Made by a program: the position numbers and the translations under genes. The notes below the pieces were generated by a model, which had not been told where the DNA came from, did no database searches, and worked only from the letters and a program-made list of their open reading frames with translations. From positions 124,001 through 188,000 of the forward strand of contig JAJTUP010000084.1 of the NCBI GenBank assembly GCA_021399435.1: a DNA stretch of 64,000 nucleotides. Direction: 5' to 3'. The DNA is from Diaporthe sp. PMI_573. Lineage: Eukaryota > Ascomycota > Sordariomycetes > Diaporthales > Diaporthaceae. Positions 10,407 through 20,987 of the stretch are shown here, piece by piece (position 1 is the first letter of the stretch; each line of letters starts with the position of its first letter).

Positions 10407-11879
10407 CTAAACCGCAGGCTTCGGCCCACATACGATGCGCCTGACTAAGGTAAGAAAATGCCACCTTAACAGGAACTAAGTACTCACAGGTAAAGATAGG
10501 AGTGAATTGAAGGGTCCTTCAGCTCCTTGCGCAGGCCCGCTAGGTACACCTGTACTTCCTCAACCGACCACTACATCACATCTTCACATTAGCCCGTTTC
10601 CCATCCCTCGATCATCAAAGGACTCACCCCAAGTATTGTCGTCAAACCCCTCAGAGCGAACCCTTCGAGCCCATCCATAAGGAAGGTCATATTCCAGATT
10701 CCCCACTCTTTGAGCCTTTTGTCTTTTGCCCAGGGGCCTATGGACACTTTGAATTTCACCTCATAGACATTTATAAATCCAGCAGCATTGGTGGACTCGT
10801 AGGCCACCTCACTTGCTGCAAATGTCTTTCCCGTCCTCTCGCCCATCCTTAAAGAGTTTCCACCATTGCGCTAGGGCCGAGTCCTGTGGCAAGGTCCCAT
10901 CATCCGATATCGCGTGTCCTGATAATTCCACTTGCTCGACGAAGCCACCTGGCTTTAGATGCCTGTCTAATTGTAAATGATAAGAACAGAGAAGGGAGGA
11001 AGGATAGTTACTGTAGAATTGTTTTATAAAACTCTACCCAGTCTGGCACTGAGCCAGTCATGGCACGGATATGAACAAAATCAAACTTGTCGTCCGGATA
11101 TGACCACAGCTCATTAATATCGTCGACCACAAAATGGCAATTCGGCGGGACAAACGCTGGCTGGATGGGAGAAAGGTCGGCACCAATAACTTCTGCGGAT
11201 GGGTACTCATCTGCAAAGTCCCTAAACAGACCGTGAGCATGGTTACATACAGGAGAACAGATGACTTTACATTGCCCAGATGCCTGTATCACATCCAACA
11301 TCAAGCACATGCTGTTGAAAGTCAGTGTTGCAGTAATTATACCGGCCAGAACGCTTACCTGGGGGTTGTCTGAGATGGGAGCAAGATGGAGCTTTCCACC
11401 AAGTATTTGGAGATACATCGTGTGACTATTTAGTTGGTGAGACATGCTAGAGATATTAGTTGGAGAGTCGTACCTTATATCCTCAGCGTCGTGCTGAATC
11501 TCGTCGTTTGGGGCCCTGTTGGACGCTCAATCCTATGTACTTAGGACCACATGATGGCAGAGAGTCGTACCAGTACTGCCCATCCTTGTATGCGTGATAT
11601 GTTCGTCCATTCTCGACTCTGTACCTTAAGACAGATGACGATAAAGATTGGGTACTCGCCGGTAGTCTGCATTAGGGCTAGTGATGATATTGCGATGCAG
11701 CGGTAACTCTGCCTTCTCACAACTCAGCATAGTAAGAGCCAAGATCTTCCATGGTATCCTAAGCCTCTGTAAGCTTGATTGTATTAAAAATGATACATTC
11801 CCTCTATACTTGCAGCTTCAATCACCTCCTGAGGTGTCTCGTCTGTTGGGGCGTCGGCGTCGGAGTTTTGAGAAGACAT
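10407..11879 (-). pseudogene. LaeA-like SAM-dependent methyltransferase, ten exons, one nonsense codon and one frameshift
   Basis: Methyltransferase of the LaeA/LAE1-like family, which includes the velvet-complex regulator of secondary metabolism and many paralogs. Exons: 11810-11879, 11721-11766, 11571-11666, 11474-11515, 11359-11425, 11271-11311, 11012-11221, 10628-10962, 10488-10570, 10407-10440. All nine introns are 43-57 nt with GT..AG ends. Recognisable blocks in order: SSVLRYRVENGR, LGGKLHLAPISDNPQ, SAM motif I HVLDVGCDTGIW, FADEYPSAEVIGADLSPIQP, FDFVHIRAMTGS, HLKPGGFVEQVELSGHA, FALRGLTTILG, and the closing KPAV. Two defects: TAG at 11759-11761 in exon 2 (a Gln codon if C to T), and an extra base in a GGG run at 10842-10844. 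Removing that base gives 341 codons, the family's usual size. Initiation at 11752 would bypass the nonsense codon. Confidence 0.82.
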
Positions 11880-13551
11880 CTGAGCCTGGGCATACAAAAG
11901 CTAAGTATAAAGTGCTTGCTGTAAAAGTCAGCCGAAGATGTTGCAGTCAATAGCTTTATAAACAACGAAGGTAGTAGTATCCCGGACATTTCCTAATACA
12001 GCGGATGGGCATGGGTCCCTCCCGAGCTTCGTCAGGTTACCCCTGTGTTTGCCTTTGAGTGGCTATGCTGGTATCGACCCTACAGGACCACATAATGTCG
12101 GCGTCCCCTGTATGTCCAAGAGAATGTAGAAGGTCACACTCTACCATAAACGTACATATACTACCCAAACAAGTAGCGTTCGTGTCGGGGCGCCCAACTT
12201 CAAGTCTCGTGGCGGTATCTCATGCCGCAGCTTCGTTAATTGTCTATGGAAGTTAGAAGCATGAGATATGGTGATTTTAAAGTGTCGGGGAGGGAGCGCG
12301 CTTATCCGTCCTGGGAAACGTGGAATTAATGAAGAGCAATGAGCAGACCCCAGGCCGGCCTCAACTGCCACTCCTAGCGTCCGGGGTCCTCGGATCCTCC
12401 GTACGCTGCAGCGGAAATGCATCCGGTTGGAGTAGACAATAGTCCAAAGTGGACTTTTATAGTTCGTCTATGTATTGGTCATTGGCGGCTGGGGTATATG
12501 GCAGGCACCCATGCATCTAGGTGCAAAGTCGGACAGCTGCGTGACTCATTCATGTACTGTATCCAAGGCGTGTATCAACAGTTGAGTTCGCCTTCTTTGT
12601 ACCTAGTCGCGCTTTTGACGTCTACTACAGCAGTTCGTATTCTACGGCTTGTTTTAACATTCTTTGTAATAACTTGTACTTAACTGTACATTTTGTGACA
12701 TAGCTAGCTTGCTGGGTATAGCACGGTGTCCTCAGCTGACGATGTTCGCCATTACTTGCGCAATCTTAAACCCCATCGATGCAAAAAGGTCGTCGTTCCA
12801 GGTAAGGAGGCCCTCAAATATCACTTTAAGAGCCGGGAATTCTTTGATTTAGACTTCAAAGTCTTTGTCCACCTTTACGCCGGCCCCACTGGTTTTCAGC
12901 GGCGCCAAATGTCCTCAAGGAATTCAAGATCGAGCCCAGTGGGTTCCATGATCATCGATTTCGCCTTACGAAGATAATCGAAATAAAGAGCCAGTATTGG
13001 CCGCCTTGTCTCTCTTTGGCATGTCATTTATCGTTGCTGAAGCCATTATCTGACGAGAACAGAGGCTGTATTACTTGTCTTTGAAGGTGGGATTCAATCC
13101 TAGATCGACGCATAATTACACGAGATTCGCGGCATCCGTAGGCTGGCTGAAAGGTGCCATTTACACCATTTGTTTGGTAGAATAGTCTTGCATCCTTCAC
13201 TTGACGTGCTGCAGGAATGCAACCGCAGGGATTGTGAGCTGATGCGCGCAAGTGCTTTTGAAAATAGCTAGTCAATTTACATAAAGCCTCGTATGTCTTA
13301 GATCCATTTAGGAATGGTGCGATGGCCAATTGCCTCGGCCACAGACAAATTAGAGAGTACTTAAATTTAGCCCCTGCAATTTCCAGGAATTGAAAAACCT
13401 CCCCTTGTAATTCTCTCATACTGGAAAATTTACCCTCCAATTTTACTCTTTCTCAATTCCGAGTCCCAAAATTTCACCACCGCGAAATTGCAAGGTCAGA
13501 ATTCAGGCAGCATCCAATTTAACAGCAAGACTCCCAAAGCCAGAAACAGAT
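11880..13551. other. no supported gene; a few doubtful frames
   Basis: Frames at 12059-12256, 12141-12422 (minus), 12417-12683, 12726-12977 and 13024-13440 (minus, 138 codons) lack recognisable domains. The last lies directly upstream of the gene at 13552 and may be promoter sequence read by chance. Confidence 0.3.
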
Positions 13552-14445
13552 ATGGAAAAGGAACCCATCGTGAAACTTCAGGTCCTCGTTGGAGATGAGC
13601 TGCTTGGTGTTGCAGAGGCAGCAAAAAGGTTTCCTGACTCGGTCTCCGAAGCGATCAACGCAGCTTTCCACACTATCACCAAGATTGCCCTGGACAGCGT
13701 CTTCCTAAAATCTTTACAAGTCCCGCGACCCAAGCGTCCTTACCGACTGAATGCAGTGGCAGCGAGCTGCAAGCAGAAGAGACTCCCTGATGACTCGCTG
13801 GAGATGCGCTTCTACAGCCGCGGAGGTGTCAAGGCTCTCATAGCTCTGGCGGTTGCATTGGCGGACAACAAGACGACGGCGGCATTGCTAGGCTCCCTAC
13901 CGGACGACGACCTCACAACATGGATTGATTCTATTTTGGACACGAATGTGCACGAGGACATCAATTATATTCGCTTGAGTGCTGAGAGGTCTGACAGCTC
14001 TAAGCTTGCAACGGAGACCTACTTGCCCGGAACGCGCTCGTCAGCGCAGCAGGCAGGCAAAGCCGCCCAGAGGCATATCGCCAAGCCAAGAACGGCAGGT
14101 TCACCTTCACAACCGGCAAGTAAGCGACCGCGGACATCAGCGCAACCCTCTCTTCACAAGGCAATATCATCCGCCGAGCCTGGCAGCCGCTCCCACGCAT
14201 CCAAAGATGCTCATCACCCGCAGCGACATCTAGAATGGTGCGAGGCCGACCAATTATCGAGTGCAGACTCCGGGGCGGTATGGGACGATGGTAAGACAAC
14301 TATCGGAGGTCTCAGCCATAAGCTCACATCTTCAGGTAATTTCCGAATCGACCTCGATACTCTTCGCCTGGACTTCGATTTTCGGAACAATGAAGCTCTT
14401 CCGCAGCACTTCGGCAACGACTTGGAGCACCTTAGCTTTTCCTGA
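13552..14445 (+). CDS. hypothetical protein, 297 aa, with basic Ser/Pro/Gln-rich linker
   Basis: Starts with ATG after an A-rich leader (CAGATATGGAAAAGG). Residues 1-155 look globular: a segment LQVLVGDELLGVAEAAKRF, then MRFYSRGGVKALIALAVALADN and an acidic DDDLTTWIDSILD. Residues about 165-235 are low complexity with a nuclear-signal-like ASKRPRT. The C-terminal 60 residues are acidic/aromatic (FRIDLDTLRLDFDF). No TM segment or signal peptide. A GTAAGA at about 14291 and CAG at 14333 could define an in-frame intron, but the unspliced frame is open. I do not recognise the family. It converges on the minus-strand gene at 14578. Confidence 0.6.
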   Translation: MEKEPIVKLQVLVGDELLGVAEAAKRFPDSVSEAINAAFHTITKIALDSVFLKSLQVPRPKRPYRLNAVAASCKQKRLPDDSLEMRFYSRGGVKALIALAVALADNKTTAALLGSLPDDDLTTWIDSILDTNVHEDINYIRLSAERSDSSKLATETYLPGTRSSAQQAGKAAQRHIAKPRTAGSPSQPASKRPRTSAQPSLHKAISSAEPGSRSHASKDAHHPQRHLEWCEADQLSSADSGAVWDDGKTTIGGLSHKLTSSGNFRIDLDTLRLDFDFRNNEALPQHFGNDLEHLSFS

Positions 14446-14577
14446 AGACGGCGACAATATTGACAGACGCGCCCATCGCGAGTTCGAGGAGCGGTGGCTT
14501 GGCATATAATCTGCTCCCGCCTGTTGTAACCTGTTCGCCATCGATAGTGGCAGGCGTCGGTCCATTGTGGAGTATGA

Positions 14578-15007
14578 TCAGTTCGACGGGAAAGGTCTCC
14601 CGCGGGGTCGACTCGAGTCGCTCGTGACAAGGACCTGTGCAACGCAAGATGAACGCAGCTTTGCCTTTGGGCTAGGCTCTGTTAGCCCAGCATGCCGAAG
14701 GGATGGGCTGGCTTACGTCGATGATGCCTGAACGGAACAGATTTGTCACCTTTTGGCTACGGTCTGGATGGCTGCATTGAGTGATCTGTGAACTGCCTCG
14801 GTATGCGACCCAGTAATCATCCTTAATCTTAGCCAACCAACTTCCTAACTCATCGGCCAATGCCGAGAAATCCAGGGGCGAAAAGTCGGTCATTGACTCA
14901 ATTGTCACGCGGCAAGAATCGAGAAGCAGTGTACGAAACTTTAGCCCGAATGTAGCCCCGCAGTCTTGGACGCCAGAGCTCAATGCCTTATCACGTGACC
15001 CTGACAT
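14578..15007 (-). CDS. hypothetical protein, two exons
   Basis: Exon 1 runs from about 15007 (MSGSRDK; 15019 also possible, and more exons may lie upstream) to 14717; a short 40-nt intron (14677-14716, GTAAGC..GCTAACAGAG) leads to a last exon 14578-14676 ending RGRPFPSN and TGA. The unspliced frame would run into a few residues then stop. Segments such as KFRTLLLDSCRVTIESM and SALADELGSWLAKIKDDYWV look like a real helical domain. No recognised family. The upstream minus-strand frame 14980-15465 is Pro/Ser/Arg rich and may hold further 5' exons. The 40-nt intron is at the lower size limit, which lowers confidence. Confidence 0.45.
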
Positions 15008-15019
15008 TGTTCGGCGCAA

Positions 15020-16207
15020 GGGCTTCTGCTTCGTTCGGATTCCCGCCCCACGAGCACTGAGCTCATGTTTTCCTTAAGGCGCCGAAGTTCTAACATTTGC
15101 CGCGTTGCTATCACGTCAACCATGGCGAATTTAGTGAACAAGATCGGCCGCGAGCAGTCGCTGCATGACCGCCTCCGAGCTTGGCACAGCAAAAGCTTGA
15201 CCCCAAGCCTTCGTGGCGCTGCGATGCCATGTGTTCTTGGAGGTGAATTGTTTTTTCTCAATATCGCACCGGATGATGACGGCCTGGATGGATTCTGACG
15301 TGTTGCTTGTGACTGGCGTTCCCGTGGCTCGTGGATCTGATTGGGGGGCTGCTGGAGTGGGCGCGGGGACATGTTATCCCTTTTCGAATAATCAATAGCC
15401 ATGGAGAATCGTTGACTGCTACTTCCCGAGGGAGATTCAAATTGAATAACTAATTGAATGCTCAAGGTGAAAAAACTGCACTAAGCCGCAAGGCTGTCGG
15501 CGCGGGTCTGAGCTAAAAACTCGTGCCTGTGCGCATTGTCTTAAACCTCAAAGGAAAAAAAAAACTCGTCACACGGAGGCGCCACCAGCCCCTATAGTCA
15601 CCTGCCAAAAGACATCGAACCGTCTATAAAGCTCACTGCTCAGTGCCTTTCCCCTCATTCTCATTCTCTCCGTTTTATTTTTCCTCTTCTAACAGACACC
15701 TCCAAGGACACCAAGGGCCGCTGGCGCTGGACTGCTATGTGGCGCCTACCTTGGGCCTAACGATATAAGTGCTTGCATACTTCCTATGCCTGTTCCCCCC
15801 CCCCCCCAAGGCAAGTGCCTTGCTTCTCAAGCCCGTTCCGAAAAGGCATTGGCGGACCCCGTAGGGGACCGGTCTCCTGTTATCTGTTCTAACTTCTACA
15901 TATGCTACAGGTGTCAAGAAACCAGCACAGCTCAGGGCTCTAAATACATGACTAGGTGTCTAAATTTTGACATCCGCCCGGAATAGACTGCCTGGGGCCA
16001 AGAACCAAGAATAACCCATTTTACAGAGACAGGCATACTTGGACACAGCACACTTGAAAACACGGCCTTGAGCTTACAGCGTTAGAACAACCTAGGTACT
16101 GTATTAGGTAATTTACCCCAAGGTGTTATAATTAGTTTTCTCTTGATTTCAACCTAGGATGTTGTACCTGTGTCACGGTATCACGTGGTTACGTGTAAAG
16201 GGTATAT
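15020..16207. other. no supported gene; promoter-like tract
   Basis: 15620-15700 has a TATA-like CTATAAAG followed by a CT-rich tract (CCCCTCATTCTCATTCTCTCC), typical of an ascomycete promoter for a plus-strand gene, but no convincing ORF follows. A C12 homopolymer lies at about 15797-15808. Confidence 0.35.
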
Positions 16208-16209
16208 TA

Positions 16210-16250
16210 ACGTGCCCGGCCCGGATCTCGGCCCACCCCTATTCTCGGCC
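16210..16250 (+). repeat. left terminal inverted repeat of the Fot1-type element
   Basis: About 41 bp, matching the reverse complement of 18020-18060 with two mismatches (CCTATTCTC against CCCGTTCTC). Confidence 0.9.
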
Positions 16251-17788
16251 ACCTTCCGTCACCTACGCCGCCTTTGCCGTAACGCCGACACCGCCGCCAC
16301 CACAATAGTTGACCCCGTTTCTAATGGTATTTCTGACTCTTCTAACCTATTACTATCTTCTAGCACTATGCCGGCTTTTATTTAGGTCCTCCAAATAGCC
16401 TTAATGTTGGCAAAAAGCTTATTTAGGTTAAGTTAAACCTTCTTTCTTTAGACTACCCTGCTAGCTTTAATTTAGTGTTTTAGCTTTTGGGCTTTTTGTA
16501 AGGATATTGTTAGATTAACATCTTTCTAGTCCCAGCTCTTAAGAATTTTCCTAAAGAAGAATTATTATATAGGGCTTAATTACTTTTAACAGGTATACCG
16601 GGCCACTATACTATATAGCTTTTAAGACTACTTAGAGGTTGCAAAAAAGGTTTCTTGTAGTAGATAAAAGTATTTATTGATATAGAAATGGCTGCTAAAG
16701 CTATTATTAGTAGCTAATTTTAGTAATCTTGCTTTTTTTATATAATTATCTTTAATAAAGTAGCTTTTAAGTGCCTTATATTTAGATAATGGCTAAAGAC
16801 TTATTACTTGCTAGCTAGAATAGATATTTAACTTTATAAGTATCTTTATTTAGGCCTTGTAATAATAATAAAAGAATTATTTTTTTGCTATAATTAATAA
16901 TAAATTATACTCTTTTTGTTAGCTAAGATACTTTTTAAAGGTAGTTTTTAGAGGGCTAAAGATTACTATATCTAGTGGTTAAAGTATATATAAGGTATAG
17001 GCTGGTAAAAAAACAATATATACTTTATTTAAAAAGTATTTCTATATAAAATCTACTATTATATATATATGGTGCCTATTGATTACGAGAAGGCGCCATT
17101 TAGATAGGGTTTTTGGCGCTATCTATAGAAAGAATACCCTTTAAAGCTAGTAGATAGCAATAGGTTTCTCTATCTATTCCTTTTTTATTGCTATAAATTA
17201 CTAGCCGTTATAATCTTTAAGGGCAATAGAAAACTATTGTTGCTAAATACTTAGTTTTTTAAAAATAATTAGAGAAATTAGAGACTTGCCTATAGTAAAA
17301 ATATACTTAAGGAAAGAGGTCTATACTTTTAAATTAAAGTCTTTTTAAAGAAGTTTATTGCTATTAAAATAGCTAATAGTTAGGGCCTTTTTTAATTTAC
17401 CCTCTATAAGCCTACCTTTATTAGTATTTTATTAGTTAGCTGGCTTAATTATCTTTATAATAAATAGCCCTATAAAGTTAAACTATAACCTAATATTTTA
17501 TTTAGTAGCTGCCCTAAGCTGCTTTACTTTAACGCGCTAATACTTACGGCTTTAGAGAATGGAGTAATAAAGGAAGAAGGCCTTTAGCTACTTTTTTCTA
17601 AGAGGAGCAACCTCCTCTCCTAAAGAGCCTAAATAGGCTGCCAGGGCCCTTGTTTTTCATTAAGTTAGGGTATAGCTAAGGCTGCTTTAGTTAACCAAAA
17701 ATATCGCCAATTGGTCTTCCTAATAATTAGAAAGAACCCTCTAAGAGTTAATAGCAACATAATAACTTTAGCGGCTGGCGAGACAACT

Positions 17789-18058
17789 TTAAAGTGTTAA
17801 GCGTAGAATATGCCAGGTTCTGGAAGCCTCCCTGACGGGTATACCATCCCTAACTGCCACAATGGCGTTATATATCTTAAGTTTACTATAGGGCTTTATA
17901 ATAATAAGGATAATGCTTGGAAGAAGTTTGGTGATTAGAAAAAAAGTCTTTGTGGAGAAAACATTAATTTTATAGGGGGTGGGTACAGACGCGTGCACGT
18001 GTGAACGCGGATGTGGGCCGGCCGAGAACGGGGGTGGGCCGAGATCCGGGCCGGGCAC
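17789..18058 (-). pseudogene. transposase N-terminal remnant (helix-turn-helix)
   Basis: An 89-codon frame. Its first residues are just the inverted repeat translated. The last 30 codons (about 17790-17890) read IYNAIVAVRDGIPVREAS, the psq-type DNA-binding motif found at the N terminus of pogo/Fot1 transposases. The rest of the transposase is unreadable because of RIP-like stops. Confidence 0.65.
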
Positions 18059-18060
18059 GT
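18020..18060 (-). repeat. right terminal inverted repeat of the Fot1-type element
   Basis: Reverse complement of the left end; TA follows at 18061-18062. Confidence 0.9.
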
Positions 18061-18122
18061 TACTAGTCAGTAACGACTGAGACAGATCTAATAAATGCTA
18101 GCATAATCTAGGCCTGGATTCT

Positions 18123-20399
18123 CTAGAGATAAGTTAACCCGCCACCCTGATTAACCTTTCTCTTCACCTCGACGCTCAGGCTCTGCAATGCGCGCACCAG
18201 CGGCAAAAAGTCCTTTTCGCCCCGCAGCGCGAGGACCATGATCTGAGCGACCCGGTCGAGCAACGCGACGTCCTCAGGGCGCCCGCGCACATCCGGGGGG
18301 CGCATGATGCTGTTGAGAAGGCAGGCAAAGGCCACGTAGAGGCGGTACGTGCCGAAGAGCAGGCACATAACCTCGGGGGAAGGGTTCTGGACGAGCAGGC
18401 CGTACACAATGGCAAGCAAGCTGCGCGAGGCGCCGACGGCGAGCGGCGAGTCCGGCACGTCGGCGTCGCACATCACGGGCTTCGGCGAGTTGTTGCGCAG
18501 GACCGAAAGTTTGCGCAGCATGAAGATTATGAATGTGTAGCCCGACATGGCCACGTCGCTTGCTATCCAAGCGTCTGCCTTGTTGTTGCCGGCCATTGTT
18601 TTGTGCACCAGTTCGTCCTGTGTTGGTCAGTTGGCGTGTCTGTGGTGCAACGAGGGCATCCTAAAAGGATTGTTGTCGCTTACCAAATGCCACTCTACAA
18701 AGGTCTCGTTGATTTCTTCGCAGAGCTCTTCCGTCTTTGGCCGCATCTCCTCCTCGTTGCAGTTCGGGTCCTCGAGGGCCTGGAAGAAGCGGGAGAGGAT
18801 GAAAGTCATACGCGAGCGGACCAGGAACGTTATGACAGGAACAGCGTTGATGTCAAGCTTTGCGTTTGTCGACAACCACGGTAGATTGACCTTCCACGAG
18901 TTGAGGCTGGAGGTCATTGATGGCGGCTTGTTGAACAGAAGCCGGAAGACGAAGTCCATCTGGATCAATTCCCATAATCCCTTTCGATCTAGGTCTAGGT
19001 CCGTCTCGTCAGGGCTCAGAAGGTTGATGTTGGGGTGGGTGTGCGCGTCGAGGTTGTGTAAGTTCAGCCTTTGGGCGGAGTCGATGGCATACGTGTACAT
19101 GCGCCAGCTAAGCTCCTCGTCGAAGCATTCAGCAGCGCAGCGGGACTGAGATCACGATATGTAAGACCGAATGAGTGTCTTAGTGGCTTCGGCGTGATAA
19201 CATACCATGAAGGCGGCGGCAATAAAGTCGGTCGTTGTCCCCGTCGCCTCCCGTTGCCATAGTGGGAGTGAGCGAAGGCAACACAGGTACAACATTCGTA
19301 AATACTGCAAGTTACCGAGGCTTTCCTCGAAGGTAGCGTCAAGAGCACAGCCATGATAGAGTATGCCGTAGTAGATGACGATAATCGCAGGGTCTAGGTG
19401 AACGTGGGGGAGCTCAAGGAGGTCGGGGATCATATTGATCAGTTTCCGGTTCACAAGGCTTTTAAACATTTCCGTGGGCATATACGTGAAGTAGTCTACA
19501 GTAATGTCAGTGGCATGCCCTTGAATTCATTTTAACAGACAGAATTTCGAGAAAGGTATTCGTGTCATGCTCGTAACGTACTCTGGATCCAGCGTTTACA
19601 AAGCTCCGAAGGAATTTTGACATCCTGAGTAATAGTGGCCGCGGCAATGGACTGCAGCCTGAACCGTTGCACCTGGTCGATGGCATCCTTTAGGACGAAA
19701 GCTGCGTCGAGCTCAGGAACGGCGCTAGGTGTAGTCAAGTATGTCCACGGGTATGCCGCATACCCGCCCGCAACGCTGGAATGAGCAGGAGACGACACAT
19801 TGGACTGCGCTCTATCATAGGTGGATGTACTATGCAAAGGCGTACCGGGGTCGTCAGTGGCATCAGGAGCACCCGTGCTCTTCTTCGAACTGGTAAGTGT
19901 GGTACAATGGTCCTCGACACGCTGCAAGCGTTCAAGGATGACGTTGAGTGCGTCATCCGTCGTTCTGGGAATGCAAACGGGGGTTTAGCCGACAATCTCT
20001 TGTATCTTACCGACCAACACAGTGGAGGGGCGGAGCTCCTTACGATAGGCGGCTCGTCAGGGTCTGGACCTTTTTCCTCTTGGCCCGTTGAAGATAGACG
20101 CATTCTTTGCCGTTCGCCTTGCATCTATCGCATGTTGGCTTAACACGGCTACATCGAACCTATTGGCGTTCAATAAATGTTTAGACGAGGCAAGAACACG
20201 TTATGGCAGTGAAGACATTAACCGACCTTCCTACTTTTGCATCTTTGGCACTGTAGAGAAAGACATCAGAGCAGTCAGCCTCGAGCTGGTGGTGCCAGCC
20301 AGAGTCCCCACCAGCGTGAGAGACAGGGGGACGACAGACAAAGGGCTATTTTCCGCTACGCACCGAGAGCCAATTCACGTTTTCTGAATGATCCACCAT
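18123..20399 (-). CDS. Zn2Cys6 transcription factor (fungal-specific TF domain), regulator 1
   Basis: Seven exons: 20364-20399, 20227-20250, 20044-20159, 19582-19964, 19206-19495, 18684-19145, 18123-18617; they sum to exactly 602 codons (601 aa). Exon 1 gives MVDHSENVNWLS, then the cluster Cys13-x2-Cys16-x6-Cys23-x6-Cys30-x2-Cys33-x6-Cys40, split by an intron after KSRK. A basic linker (RAKRKK) and a short coiled coil (LNVILERLQRVED) precede a Ser/Thr-rich linker and the middle homology region (LPLWQREATGTTTDF; LIQMDFVFRLLFNKPP). Such proteins activate pathway genes, often neighbours. It is a paralog of the regulator at 26020-28178: same exon layout, same conserved blocks. It lies downstream of the FAD monooxygenase on the same strand. 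No disabling mutation was seen. Confidence 0.88.
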
Positions 20400-20987
20400 G
20401 GCTGGAGAGAGGCTCGGAGGGCGGAGAATCGGACTGGTGGGAGGACCGGTGACAGCTACAAGAAGTAAATGGGGCGGGGCACTGCGAAGACAAATACACC
20501 AGCACAAGGCCCTGGGACGGCGCACCGGGTTCGTTGTGGTTTTGGCTGACGGCTTGGCAAGGAGGGCTTGGCGAAGGCGTGTCCGCGCCGCGCGCTTCAC
20601 GGAGGCCGCGGCCAACTCAACTGGGGCTCCCGAGGGCTACGACGACCCACCGGCCCAACAAGACAAGGTCAGTATATTCCGCGCAAGGGCGACACATGTC
20701 CCTGGCTTGGCGGGATCTTGGCAAAGTCCGAAGAGTGCTCATAAGGCTGAATCAACTTGCAAACTTTCAGACTCTCAATAATCAAACATCCGCCGTTCTA
20801 CAACTAAGTGGTCGTATTTTTAAGCCGTATAAAATCAAACAGCTAAAGATAACAGCAAAACAAACTCCTTGTTTGACCTATTATAAGACTTGGAAAAAAC
20901 CGTGTTCTCTTCTAGTGCTATCTTGGTGTTGGTTTCGTTCTTAATCTGTATACATGCAGCCGTATATAGTACCTTCAATGCTGTTTA
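20400..20987. other. intergenic between regulator 1 and the FAD monooxygenase
   Basis: Promoter side of regulator 1. ORFs on both strands (20346-20944) are G+C-rich shadows without domains. A+T-rich tail from 20750 is likely the terminator region of the monooxygenase. Confidence 0.4.

Larger units (their letters stand above)
16210..18060 (-). mobile_element. Fot1/pogo-type DNA transposon, RIP-degraded
   Basis: Length 1,851 bp, close to the usual size of Fot1-like elements. Both ends carry inverted repeats starting ACGTGCCCGGCC and the element is flanked by TA dinucleotides (16208-16209 and 18061-18062), the target duplication of the Tc1/mariner/pogo superfamily. The ends are G+C rich, while the interior (16.4-17.9 kb) is extremely A+T rich with dense TAA/TAG stops, the RIP pattern. 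Just inside the right end, on the minus strand, a helix-turn-helix (psq-like) segment of the transposase N terminus survives (see next entry). It is inactive in its present form. Confidence 0.85.

Noticed and set aside
13024..13440. 138-codon minus-strand ORF
   Set aside because: No recognisable domain and it overlaps the likely promoter of the gene at 13552; cannot be supported from sequence alone.
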